A stretch of DNA of 64,000 nt from positions 372,001 through 436,000 of the forward strand of contig JAAVTG010000570.1 of the NCBI GenBank assembly GCA_011947345.1. Direction: 5' to 3'. Source of the stretch: Phytophthora quininea (taxonomy: Eukaryota; Oomycota; Peronosporomycetes; Peronosporales; Peronosporaceae). Below, piece after piece: positions 56,310 through 64,000 of this stretch. Position numbers and translations under genes: made by a program. The notes beneath the pieces are model-generated. The model worked only from the letters and a program-made list of their open reading frames with translations, was not told where the DNA came from and did not search any database. Every line of letters begins with the position of its first letter. Within the stretch, counting starts at the first letter, position 1.

Positions 56310-57550
56310 CAACACAAATGGCTGGTGTAGCTAGAGGGTCTGATGAAGTGGATTTCAATTATGAAGAAGACAACTGGACAGTAAGAGCTCAAATTGTGCG
56401 CTTCTTACTGGAACGAGGCTACGACAAGGGATGCGAATATTTTACGCATGGACTGGAGGAGGCGACGAACGCTGGAGACCTCGAGTTTGTCAAGTGGATG
56501 GTGCCAACTTACGTGCGGTCCTCGAAGCGCAAGGTGTTTTGGTCGTGCAGTGGCTGATAAAATAGTTGGAAGCACTTGGGGTTCAGGGAGCTCCGATCGC
56601 AGCAATCGATACAGCAGTAAGAGGCGGCAAGCTGAAAGTGTTGCAGTGGCCGTACGCAACTTATTCCCATGATCCAAGAGTTGGAAAGTTTTTGAAAAGT
56701 TTGTTTGTAGATCAAAGCAACATGACAATTTTTATGGTTGCTGTTGGACGTGGACACCTTGACGTGGTCATGTACCTGCATGAGGTCGCTACGGAGATGC
56801 AAAACTTCAATGAAGAAGCACCTGACCAGGATGACCAGAGCCATTGATGGAACCGCCATCTCGAAATGGTCAAATGGCTGCAAATCCACGTTCCAGCAAG
56901 TGCACTTAAGAGAGATGGATGAAGCTGCAGCGAGCAGGCATCTGACGGTCATGCAATGGTTAAAAGACGACACGGACGTTAAGTGTACGACGCGAACCAT
57001 GGACGTCGCTGCGAGAAACGGTCGTCTAGATATTGTAGAATGGCTGCATTGCAACACTGACGCTCAATGCACGACAAAGCGATAGATGGCGCTGTGGACA
57101 AAAGTCACTTAGATTTGGTGCAATGGCACCACAAGAACCGCTCTAAAAGATGCTCGTATCAGGCTTTAGTGAATGCAGCCTCGAACAGGACCTGAAAATG
57201 GTGCAGTGGCTTTGTAGGAATCGTACTGAGGTGTCTATGTCTGGTGGCTATGAAAACTGGGGCCGCAAAAGGACATTTGGAGGCGGTGAAGTGGTTGTAT
57301 ATGAATTACCACCACCCGCAGGATGTTCTGTTGCGAGCACACACAGTAGTCACCTCCTGGCGATTTTCAGCAGCACACTCCTTGCCCTTAGTCCGCTGGC
57401 TCCTCCCAAAGTGCGCAAGTGCCAACATAATGGCACTGCAGTGCACGCTCGGCGATTTGGCTTGGCGATCTTCCTCCACGCGCAGAATGACTACGGCGCC
57501 GCAAGTTAGCAACAAGCCGGGAATATTTAACGTAGCAGGCGAGTTTTCGT
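56310..57550 (+). pseudogene. Decayed ankyrin-repeat gene
   Basis: Ankyrin-family pieces in order but in shifting frames with stops: DNWTVRAQIVRFLLERGYDK and AGDLEFVKWMVPTYV (56365-56520), RGGKLKVLQWPYATYSHDPR (about 56620-56680), GRGHLDVVMYLHEVATEM (about 56745-56800), RHLTVMQWLKDDTDVKCTTR and AARNGRLDIVEWLHCNTDA (56935-57065), DLKMVQWLCRNRTEV (about 57190-57235), and LAIFLHAQNDY near the end. The N-terminal domain is missing. The only non-M96-type locus inside the right-hand array. Confidence 0.75.
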
Positions 57551-58723
57551 CTGGAATGTCAGTACATGAAGGCCTGGCTCGAAGACAACTGTCCGCCGCC
57601 ATCGTCAACCAGAAGAAGGAACCTTTGAAGCCGCAGATATCGATGGAGTGCGGGTTGAATTTGTTTTTCTGTATGGTTTGGCTGTCGCGCAGTCACAGCT
57701 TGTTTTGTGTTGCTGGGTATGCGATGAGCTCCCGGAAGTCGGTAGAACAAGATGCACGATAATTTTTCTCGTTCTTCAAACACGACCGATCAGGTACAGG
57801 ATTCCGCGGGGCTTGTGCAGCAACAGCTCGTCGTGACGATCTCTTGTCAAACGAAAACCGTATGCTCATTGAATGTGCAAACTTCGTGGCATTGGCGAAG
57901 TGATAATCATTTTTGTGAGGCCTTCCAACGCTCTATGATCGTCATGGTCAAATTCCTTTCTCTCCTTACAACAACGTGCTCGAGTAAACTCGCGGTAGGT
58001 TCATCTTTGGGTCGTCTGCTGTTCAACAAATTCTTTTAATCGTTGAGGTGAGCCATATAGGGATGCAATCACGTCATGACAACTCCGATCAAGCTCACTA
58101 AAATTACCTGAAAGCTGGCTGAGCGTGTCGGAACGCACTGCCTGGATGGGATTCTTGTGCATTCGAGCGGTTTGGCAACTAAAATAGGTAACGGTGATCG
58201 CCTCGAAGGATCTCCAATAACGGTGCAAAAATGCTGCTCAAGAGGAGGGTCATACCGTGTGTATTCCTCTGCTTAGTCCTCTAGCGTGCTCTGTCTTACG
58301 GGGAATAGAACACACAGCGTTTGCCTTGTAATCTGGAGGCAGCTCATAAGCATCACGAGCCCGTGTTAGTTGCACTTCACGTGCCCCGAATGTCTCTTCT
58401 ACTAGCGCAATTCAAAGTTCTAAGCAAGCAGAGACGGCGCTCTCAAACACGGCGGGCGCGTTCTTCCGTCCAGCTGCAAGCAGATCCGCAAGCTACGAGC
58501 AGAAAACACCCTACATATTGGGAGAAGCTCGGTGGATAGACTCTGCGCGGAGACCTCGGATCTGTTCGAGAGCCCCTTTGACAGTCGATTACGCTAGTGA
58601 CTCTGTTTTGGCCGCAACCTCGATTCGACTATTATACTGATCTTCCGTCTGCTCAAAGCTCTTTCGCGCGCCGCAAGATGCACTCACTTTTGAATTAGCA
58701 AGCGCTTCAACACACGGGCAGCA
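57551..58723. other. Intergenic, no gene recognised
   Basis: About 1.2 kb with only short ORFs. TCACTTTTGAATTA at 58684-58697 is a core-promoter-like match 26 bases before member 7. Confidence 0.45.
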
Positions 58724-59236
58724 ATGGCGACGATCGACTACTCTTTTCAAGACGACGAGATGGCGACGGTGGAGGAAATTCTCTCCTTCATCGACTCGTG
58801 CGACTTGGACGGGCTGCTGACAGTCGACGCCACCGATGAGACCAACGTTTCGCTGCACGAAGTGGAGGCTTGCACGTCTCCGAGTGATCAAACGACGCTC
58901 GCAACTGCGACCATGAAGCCCAAGAGGAAGCGGATTCGAACCGGCTGGAGCTCGTCCACGGGACTGCAACGACGCAAGCGAGCCGAGCTGGAATTTCTGC
59001 GTGCCCACGTGCGAGAACTTGAGGAGTATCTAGCCAAGTTAAAGACCAACAGCTCACCAACTGTGCGGGTGGGGAAGGAGGGCAAACCTTTGGATTGGCG
59101 AGAAGCGGCGTTGGAAGAATTTCTCGAACGGAGGAAATCCGAAGAAGCCAACCGAGTACTCAAGACGATTGTGGGCAATCAGGCCATGGTGAGCAGAACG
59201 CTCAACGAAGCAATGCGGCATCGAGTCGCTTCCTAG
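58724..59236 (+). CDS. bZIP-like/M96-type protein 7, N-terminal half only
   Basis: 170 residues, single exon, no lesion. Box MATVEEILSFIDSCDLDG, basic/coiled-coil region KPKRKRIRTGWSSSTGLQRR and LRAHVRELEEYLAKLK, second helix DWREAALEEFLERRKSEEAN, then NQAMVSRTLNEAMRHRVAS and stop. It ends about where the first intron lies in full-length members; the C-terminal domain is absent and the next paralog starts 160 bases later. It keeps the parts needed to dimerise and perhaps bind DNA, so it may modulate full-length members. Confidence 0.75.
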   Translation: MATIDYSFQDDEMATVEEILSFIDSCDLDGLLTVDATDETNVSLHEVEACTSPSDQTTLATATMKPKRKRIRTGWSSSTGLQRRKRAELEFLRAHVRELEEYLAKLKTNSSPTVRVGKEGKPLDWREAALEEFLERRKSEEANRVLKTIVGNQAMVSRTLNEAMRHRVAS

Positions 59237-59360
59237 GCGAACAAGTTCATGCACGTATTTGTTTGTCCCCTGTAAACTAGCTAAAGTTTAGCAAGTTTAG
59301 CTAAACTTCTTACTAATTTCATGTTCGTCTTAAGTACGACTTGGAATTTGTCACCGTTTT

Positions 59361-59374
59361 TCATTTCGCATTTT
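59361..59374 (+). promoter_or_regulatory. INR+FPR core promoter of M96-type member 8
   Basis: TCATTTCGCATTTT matches TCATTYYNCAWTTT at all 14 positions, 21 bases before the ATG at 59396. Confidence 0.8.
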
Positions 59375-59395
59375 TTGCTTGGTCGAAGTGTCAAA

Positions 59396-60586
59396 ATGAG
59401 TTTCTTGGAAGAGACCGACGCCAAGGCGACGTTGGAGGCGACGCTGGCCTTCGTGGACTCGTGGGAGGCTAACCCAACGGACAGCAGCAGCCTGTCCTCC
59501 CCACGTCTGGCTCTGCGTCGTCTCCACAGTCCAAGCAGAGCCCCAAGCGGCCAGCGAACAAGAAGCCTCGCAAGCGCAAGAAATACCCCAACAGCTCCTC
59601 CACTGTACTGCAGCGGCGCAAAAGCCGAAATCTTGGCTCTCAGAGAGCAGGCAGAGCAACTACAAGCTCAACTACTCGTCCTCCAGTCCGGTGGGCGTCT
59701 GTTGACGCCAGCGGACGGAAATTCAACCGTCGCACTGTCCACCAAACAGAACCAACCGGCTTGGAAAACCCAAGCAGAAATCCAATACCAGTACAGACTC
59801 CAGGCAGAGAGTACGAATCGGAAACTCAAAGGCATTATGAACAACCAAGTCAAAGTGCACGACGCACTGCGGACGCTGCTGCAAAAGTCGTCGGTGCTGG
59901 AGGGAATGGACTTTGTGTGGCAAGATCCGTGTCGCCCGTTGGCTGAAGCTCCCTACAGCATGGAGCAACTGCAGCGACGAGTGGAGAGGCTGTATCTCGA
60001 TGCAGACCGAGTGTTCCAGGCAGACCAGGATGCGGCAGTCACGGTGAGCTCGACCGTCAAGCCGAACCACCCTCTTGGCAAGACGGTGGAGCTCGTGTCC
60101 ACCACACCGATGATTTGTCCACTGAGTAAAGCCAGCGAGACGCTCTGGAAGTGGTTTGGCTTGAAAAAGGCCCAGCGCCATGAGACCGACACGATCGAGA
60201 GGAACTACACGCTGCAGCTGAAGAGCGACATCGGCGCGTTAGATTTTAAGAAACAGAACGTCGTGCGGAAGTTTGAGGAGGACGACCGCGTCGTGGTCAT
60301 TTGGGCAGACTCGTTGCGGCTGCCCAAGTTCGGGCTGCAGTTCCGCAATGAAACGCGGATGCTCGTCACACGGTCGCCAGACAACCCTGGGGCGTCGGTG
60401 TTGCGCACGTTTCAACAGTTGTATATGGACGTGGAAGGAAGCGAACTCGTTGACGGAGCAAAGTTCGCCCAGGAGCCGGCGTTTGAGGAGCTGGGCAAGA
60501 TGTACCGCAAGTTCCTGCAATCTCAGCAGACTGTGATGCTCGAAGCGACTCGCCGAGAGACGATGTTGCCTCAAGTCTCGGTCTAA
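59396..60586 (+). CDS. bZIP-like/M96-type protein 8, intronless
   Basis: 396 residues in one open frame; both introns of the family are cleanly absent (LLQKSSVLEGMDFVW and KAQRHETDTIERNYTL are continuous). MSFLEETDAKATLEATLAF box at the start, second helix WKTQAEIQYQYRLQAEST, C-terminal domain MEQLQRRVERLYLDADRVF, VRKFEEDDRVVVIWADS, FRNETRMLVTRSPDNP. Between about 59500 and 59625 the frame reads atypical residues, while a neighbouring frame holds the family basic region (NKKPRKRKKYPNSSSTVLQR). Two compensating shifts therefore replace the basic region, which would remove DNA binding. Strong core promoter. Possible retrocopy. Confidence 0.8.
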   Translation: MSFLEETDAKATLEATLAFVDSWEANPTDSSSLSSPRLALRRLHSPSRAPSGQRTRSLASARNTPTAPPLYCSGAKAEILALREQAEQLQAQLLVLQSGGRLLTPADGNSTVALSTKQNQPAWKTQAEIQYQYRLQAESTNRKLKGIMNNQVKVHDALRTLLQKSSVLEGMDFVWQDPCRPLAEAPYSMEQLQRRVERLYLDADRVFQADQDAAVTVSSTVKPNHPLGKTVELVSTTPMICPLSKASETLWKWFGLKKAQRHETDTIERNYTLQLKSDIGALDFKKQNVVRKFEEDDRVVVIWADSLRLPKFGLQFRNETRMLVTRSPDNPGASVLRTFQQLYMDVEGSELVDGAKFAQEPAFEELGKMYRKFLQSQQTVMLEATRRETMLPQVSV

Positions 60587-60768
60587 TCAGCCGTAGGGAA
60601 GTGTATGTGTGATGCATGTTTCAACTAATGCATTAGCGGTGGTTTGCTGGGTGTCTTCGCATGGTACGAGAACCACACAATCTGCCGATCGCATAATCAG
60701 GTGGTGTGTGACACATGGCAGGAGTCCTGGCCGGCATTCCGACTGGCATTATCTCTCTTTGCACTGCG

Positions 60769-62116
60769 ATGAACTTGCTGCTGGAGGACGATACAGTGGC
60801 CACGCTTGACGAAGCGCTCGCTTTCATCGATTCTTCGTGGGACGGTGGGATTGAAGCGGTAAGTAGTGAGAGTGGACACAGCAGTTCATCGGAAGAGGCC
60901 AGCCAAAACTCGGAACGAGCTGAGCAGGAAAAGCTGAAACAGAAAAGGAAAAAAGCCTCGCACTATTCCATCAAGAGTCAACGCCGCAAGAAAGACGAAC
61001 TCATAGCGCTTCGTGAGGAAGCGGAGCTCTTACAGGCGTTCATGGATAGACTGAGGCATTCGAAAAGGCCAACATTGCAATGTGTGGGTGCAGAGCCAAG
61101 GGGAGGTATCGACGTGGCGTCACGCTGCAATTGTCGAAGCGCAAAGGTACCACAAAGCAGTTAAAGCGAACCACACGCTGAAGGAGATTTCCGCAAGACA
61201 GAGTCGCCTGTACGCTTCTTTTCGGCGACTGCTTCGGGACACACCGTCCACTCGTGCTGTAAGTAGCTGTGGGAATGGAAGAAACTGCAAAAGCAGCTTT
61301 ACTAAACCCGTTATCACTGGTACAGGACTTGCAGTTCCTGCTGAGTTCCCGTCCTGTGGAAGTCAACCGGCCACTTTACCAGCGCGATTACAGCACCACG
61401 ATCATCGCTCAACTCAAGAGCATCGTGGGCAGCATGAGCACAAACTCTGTCTTGTACGAACTATGCGATGTAACATCGACTTGCAGTGAGATGGTCGTCA
61501 AAGAAGACGGCACCCACGGAAAAGTGGTCGAGATATCCACGACAACTCCGATAGCTTGCTCCATGGAAGCTGCGAGTGCCTGGCTGTGGGATGCCTTATC
61601 ATCGGCGCGAGAATATCAAGACAAGTCCTACAACTTCGTAAGCCTTTGCTGCATTTATCCATGGGCAAACCACTAACTATTTTCTGGTGTTGCTACCAGC
61701 TTCGACAAAGCTCCAACGACACAGTCGAGAAAAGCTATTTGATGACACTACGGGGACAAACTCAGTTAATCCAAGTAAACGGGCTGCAATTTCTTCAGAG
61801 GCGCGATAACCCGACGCAAGTTGATTTGGTGAGGTCGAATTTACTGATTCTCCCAACGGAGGGTCTTCGCTTTCGCAACCACTGCTGGACAACTGTAACG
61901 CCGTCCAACGTACGCGAGTCGATTGTTCGCACACGCGTTCACGTCTATGCGGAGTACGAGGATAGCTCCGGGATCTGTCCTCATGACCTCGTGGATGTCC
62001 AGAATCTCGCTTATGGTGCTCTGGGCGGGATGTACCTGGAGCATGCGCAAATGATGCAAAACTTACTGATCGAAGAAGGAGGGATTTCCACAGCAGTCGC
62101 AACGTCAGGGGCATGA
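60769..62116 (+). CDS. bZIP-like/M96-type protein 9 (one frame change)
   Basis: Exons about 60769-61258, 61326-61637 and 61700-62116; about 406 residues. Start MNLLLEDDTVATLDEALAF is preferred over an in-frame ATG at 60715 by comparison with paralogs. Basic region KQKRKKASHYSIKSQRRKK departs from the usual SSST.LQRRK. A frame change of one extra or two missing bases occurs between 61040 and 61095; then WRHAAIVEAQRYHKAVKAN and FRRLLRDTPSTRA. C-terminal domain: LQFLLSSRPVEVN, VVEISTTTPIACSMEAA, LQFLQRRDNPTQVDLV, LAYGALGGMYLEHAQMMQN. Intron positions as in members 1, 4, 5 and 6. The acid pair of the usual FEEEDR segment is replaced by RRDNPT. Confidence 0.78.
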
Positions 62117-62572
62117 TGAACTCGAACTGCCCAACGACTAGCTTGATATTGGACTGGGTATCGACACTTCAAAACAGAGAAGCAATGTTTGGGCCTTATA
62201 TTCGTTCCTGTCCGTGTTGGAGTAATACGTGAGCCGCTCACAGTCATGGACCGTGGATTTGTATGCGTATCCAGCTGGAGTCTTATCCCACGAACTAATT
62301 ACTGGAAGAGGCAGTTTTGTCATTATGATGGTGACGTGGCGCGTGTTTTTGGTGTTTAGTGATTCCAATCGTGCCAGCACCTTCACCAGGTTTGCGTGGA
62401 TCGTATTGATATGATTAGCGTCACCACTGATCCAAATGTTTAGAACCAGACGATATGTCGTGACCACGTTATTGGCAGTTTGCAATCGTTCCTCAAAAGT
62501 ATGGTTTACGCGCTCCCAAGCGAGGCTTTCATCTCGGAGATCAAGTGGCGACCTGAAGAACAATTCCCGTCC
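62117..62572. other. Intergenic in the M96-type array
   Basis: No gene supported. A plus frame is open from 62480 into member 10, but the family start is the ATG at 62573. A minus-strand ORF (62138-62767) overlaps member 10 and is read as its shadow. Confidence 0.4.
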
Positions 62573-63185
62573 ATGCAGCAATTGCTCACTGAGGACGACG
62601 AAAACGCGATCCTTGACGAGGCATTTGCTCTTATTGATGCCTGTGACAGCGACGTTGAGCCCCAAAACCAATGTACGAAGCCGCACAAGGCTGAGATTAA
62701 ACCGAACACTCGCAAGACAAGAGTTCGGCGGCCGGAAACAACTTCTACAGCTTTCCAACGTCGACAAAGGGCCGAGCTAGCGGCCTTGCGAGAAAAAGCG
62801 GCGGTACTGGAAACTCGACTGAAGAACATGAAGCACAAGAATGAGGTGCTGTGGGGAAACATCTTGCACGGGTGACGGAAAAGGAGGCGGAGAAGAATAC
62901 CCACAAGAGGCGGAAGTTGGAAACGTCAACGTGGTGCCTAAAAGCAGTCACAGAATATCACCGACGCCTTGAGGCAGAAAAATTGAATCGTAAGCTCAAG
63001 TCGATCCTGAAGAACCAACGTCAAGTGGATGCGGATCTTCGCACCGTTCTCCAGAGAAAGAATACGTTGTTGGTATGAGTTCTGTGGTGAGAGGATATAG
63101 TTTATGCGGCCCTGACTGACATGTTTGCTTTGTGTAACAGGGAAAAGAGATCGTCTTTGGATCGAAAGACTCGGAGGAAAAATGA
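62573..63185 (+). CDS. bZIP-like/M96-type protein 10, N-terminal half with short second exon
   Basis: Exons 62573-63072 and 63141-63185; about 181 residues. Start MQQLLTEDDENAILDEAFAL. Basic/coiled-coil region TRKTRVRRPETTSTAFQRRQ and LREKAAVLETRLKNM; second helix CLKAVTEYHRRLEAEKLNRK; VDADLRTVLQRKNTLL. One base is missing at GGGG 62853-62856 (EVLW then GKHLARVTEKEAEK), where a fifth G restores the frame. After a normal GT-AG intron of 68 bases the second exon codes only GKEIVFGSKDSEEK before a stop, in place of the C-terminal domain. A third N-terminal-only member. Confidence 0.72.
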
Positions 63186-63432
63186 ATGTATTAGATCTGA
63201 ACACAAGTGACGCAAGCATTTTTATAAATCAATGGCGAGGAGGAATTTGTTCGTAATGCACACTCTGATATTGTCTCGGAGCAACTAGTCATGCTCATTT
63301 CGTCTCTTTGGTCGTCTGTACTTGGTCCAGCCCCCTCCCCCCTTCGGAGTCAACTAGTACCCCGTAAACAAAGATTCATTCATTTACACATTCACTACTT
63401 ACTCACTCTGTATTTGTGCGGACAACACCAAA

Positions 63433-64000
63433 ATGAGTTTCTTGGCCGAGAATGAAGCGTCAATCCCGACGCTGGAGGAGGTAGTCGCCTTCATCGATAC
63501 GTTCGGCAATGACAAACCCAAGCGGAAGAGAAAGAAGAAAGCTCCAGGGACATCGACGCGGTTGCAACAACGAAAGAAAGCTGAAATGCTGGCACTACGT
63601 GAGGAGAGCAAGCAGTTGGCGGCAAAACTCGGATTTATCAAGGGCGCTCGTAGTGCAGTAAAAACTGTTGGTGTAAAGCCACCCACCACTACGAAGACAT
63701 GGTGTACTATGGCGGTAAAACAGCGTCAAGACCGACTTACTTCGGAACGAGTCAACCTCAAACTTCGAACGCTGCTACTTGAACAACTGCGACTGTACCA
63801 GTCCTTGCTGGGGCTTTTCCAAAAGCACACTACAGCGGAAGTAGGTTGTTTTGCTGAGGTCGAGCGTAATTCACAAACTAATTACGTTGCTGTGCCAACA
63901 GGAACTGGCATTGGTCCTGGGTAGCGGATCTCACGCAATGGTGGATCGACCGGTAAATGGCGTTGGCCAAACGTCTTTCCTGGTCAGACAGCTAGAACAA
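63433..64000 (+). CDS. bZIP-like/M96-type protein 11 (3' end outside window)
   Basis: Exon 1 63433-63840 and exon 2 from 63902 to the window edge, joined by a 61-base GT-AG intron at the family position, phase 0. Start MSFLAENEASIPTLEEVVAF. Very compact N-terminus: the basic stretch KPKRKRKKKAPGTSTRLQQR comes after only about 28 residues, so the acidic/Ser spacer is nearly gone. Coiled coil LREESKQLAAKLGF and second helix MAVKQRQDRLTSERVNLK. Exon 2 opens ELALVLGSGSHAMV and SFLVRQLEQ and stays open to base 64000, so the C-terminal domain probably continues beyond the window. Confidence 0.78.

Noticed and set aside
62138..62767. 209-codon minus-strand ORF
   Set aside because: Most of it is the shadow of M96-type member 10 on the other strand; no recognisable motif of its own.

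Overview
The window looks like nuclear DNA of an oomycete, most likely Phytophthora or a close relative. Supporting signs are families of secreted pectin methylesterases and GH5 mannanases, short GT-AG introns of about 53-68 bases, long ankyrin-repeat proteins with a repeated core of the form AA..GHLEVVKWLHENR, a dense array of bZIP-like plus C-terminal-domain proteins of a type I recall being labelled 'M96 mating-specific protein family' in Phytophthora, and INR+FPR core promoters (TCATTYYNCAWTTT) just upstream of several start codons. No rRNA, convincing tRNA or CRISPR array was seen.

Layout. 1-9.4 kb: five pectin methylesterase (PME) copies, all reading-frame disrupted, three of them nearly identical and two of those in inverted orientation. 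9.5-10.9 kb: a broken three-times-frameshifted or twice-frameshifted GH5 mannanase (two shifts identified). 11.4-13.3 kb: a decayed Fanzor (eukaryotic TnpB-like RNA-guided nuclease). 13.7-20.6 kb: two ankyrin genes and an ankyrin pseudogene split by a 1.08-kb hAT relic. 20.7-24.3 kb: two intact four-exon secreted mannanases. 25.4-28.2 kb: three tandem genes for an unrecognised basic protein family. 28.2-45.8 kb: ankyrin genes and pseudogenes, one intact PME, one small secreted ORF and a 2.17-kb hAT element inserted in an ankyrin gene. 46.0-64.0 kb: eleven same-strand members of the bZIP-like/M96-type family, interrupted only by one ankyrin pseudogene.

How the genes may work together. PMEs demethylate pectin and mannanases cut mannan, so the left part is a plant cell-wall-degrading cluster. 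The ankyrin proteins are probably protein-interaction scaffolds. The right-hand array is probably a set of transcription-factor-like proteins that can pair through their coiled coils. Three members keep only the N-terminal half.

Main caution. At least ten frame breaks lie at a G4 or C4 run where the protein family needs a fifth base. Several 'pseudogenes' here may be intact genes with under-called homopolymers. Breaks that do not fit this explanation (shared 2-base loss in three PMEs, nonsense codons, transposon insertions, truncations) are more likely real.

The most unusual observation is that two hAT insertions, in opposite orientation relative to their host genes, sit at the same eight coding nucleotides of two different ankyrin paralogs.
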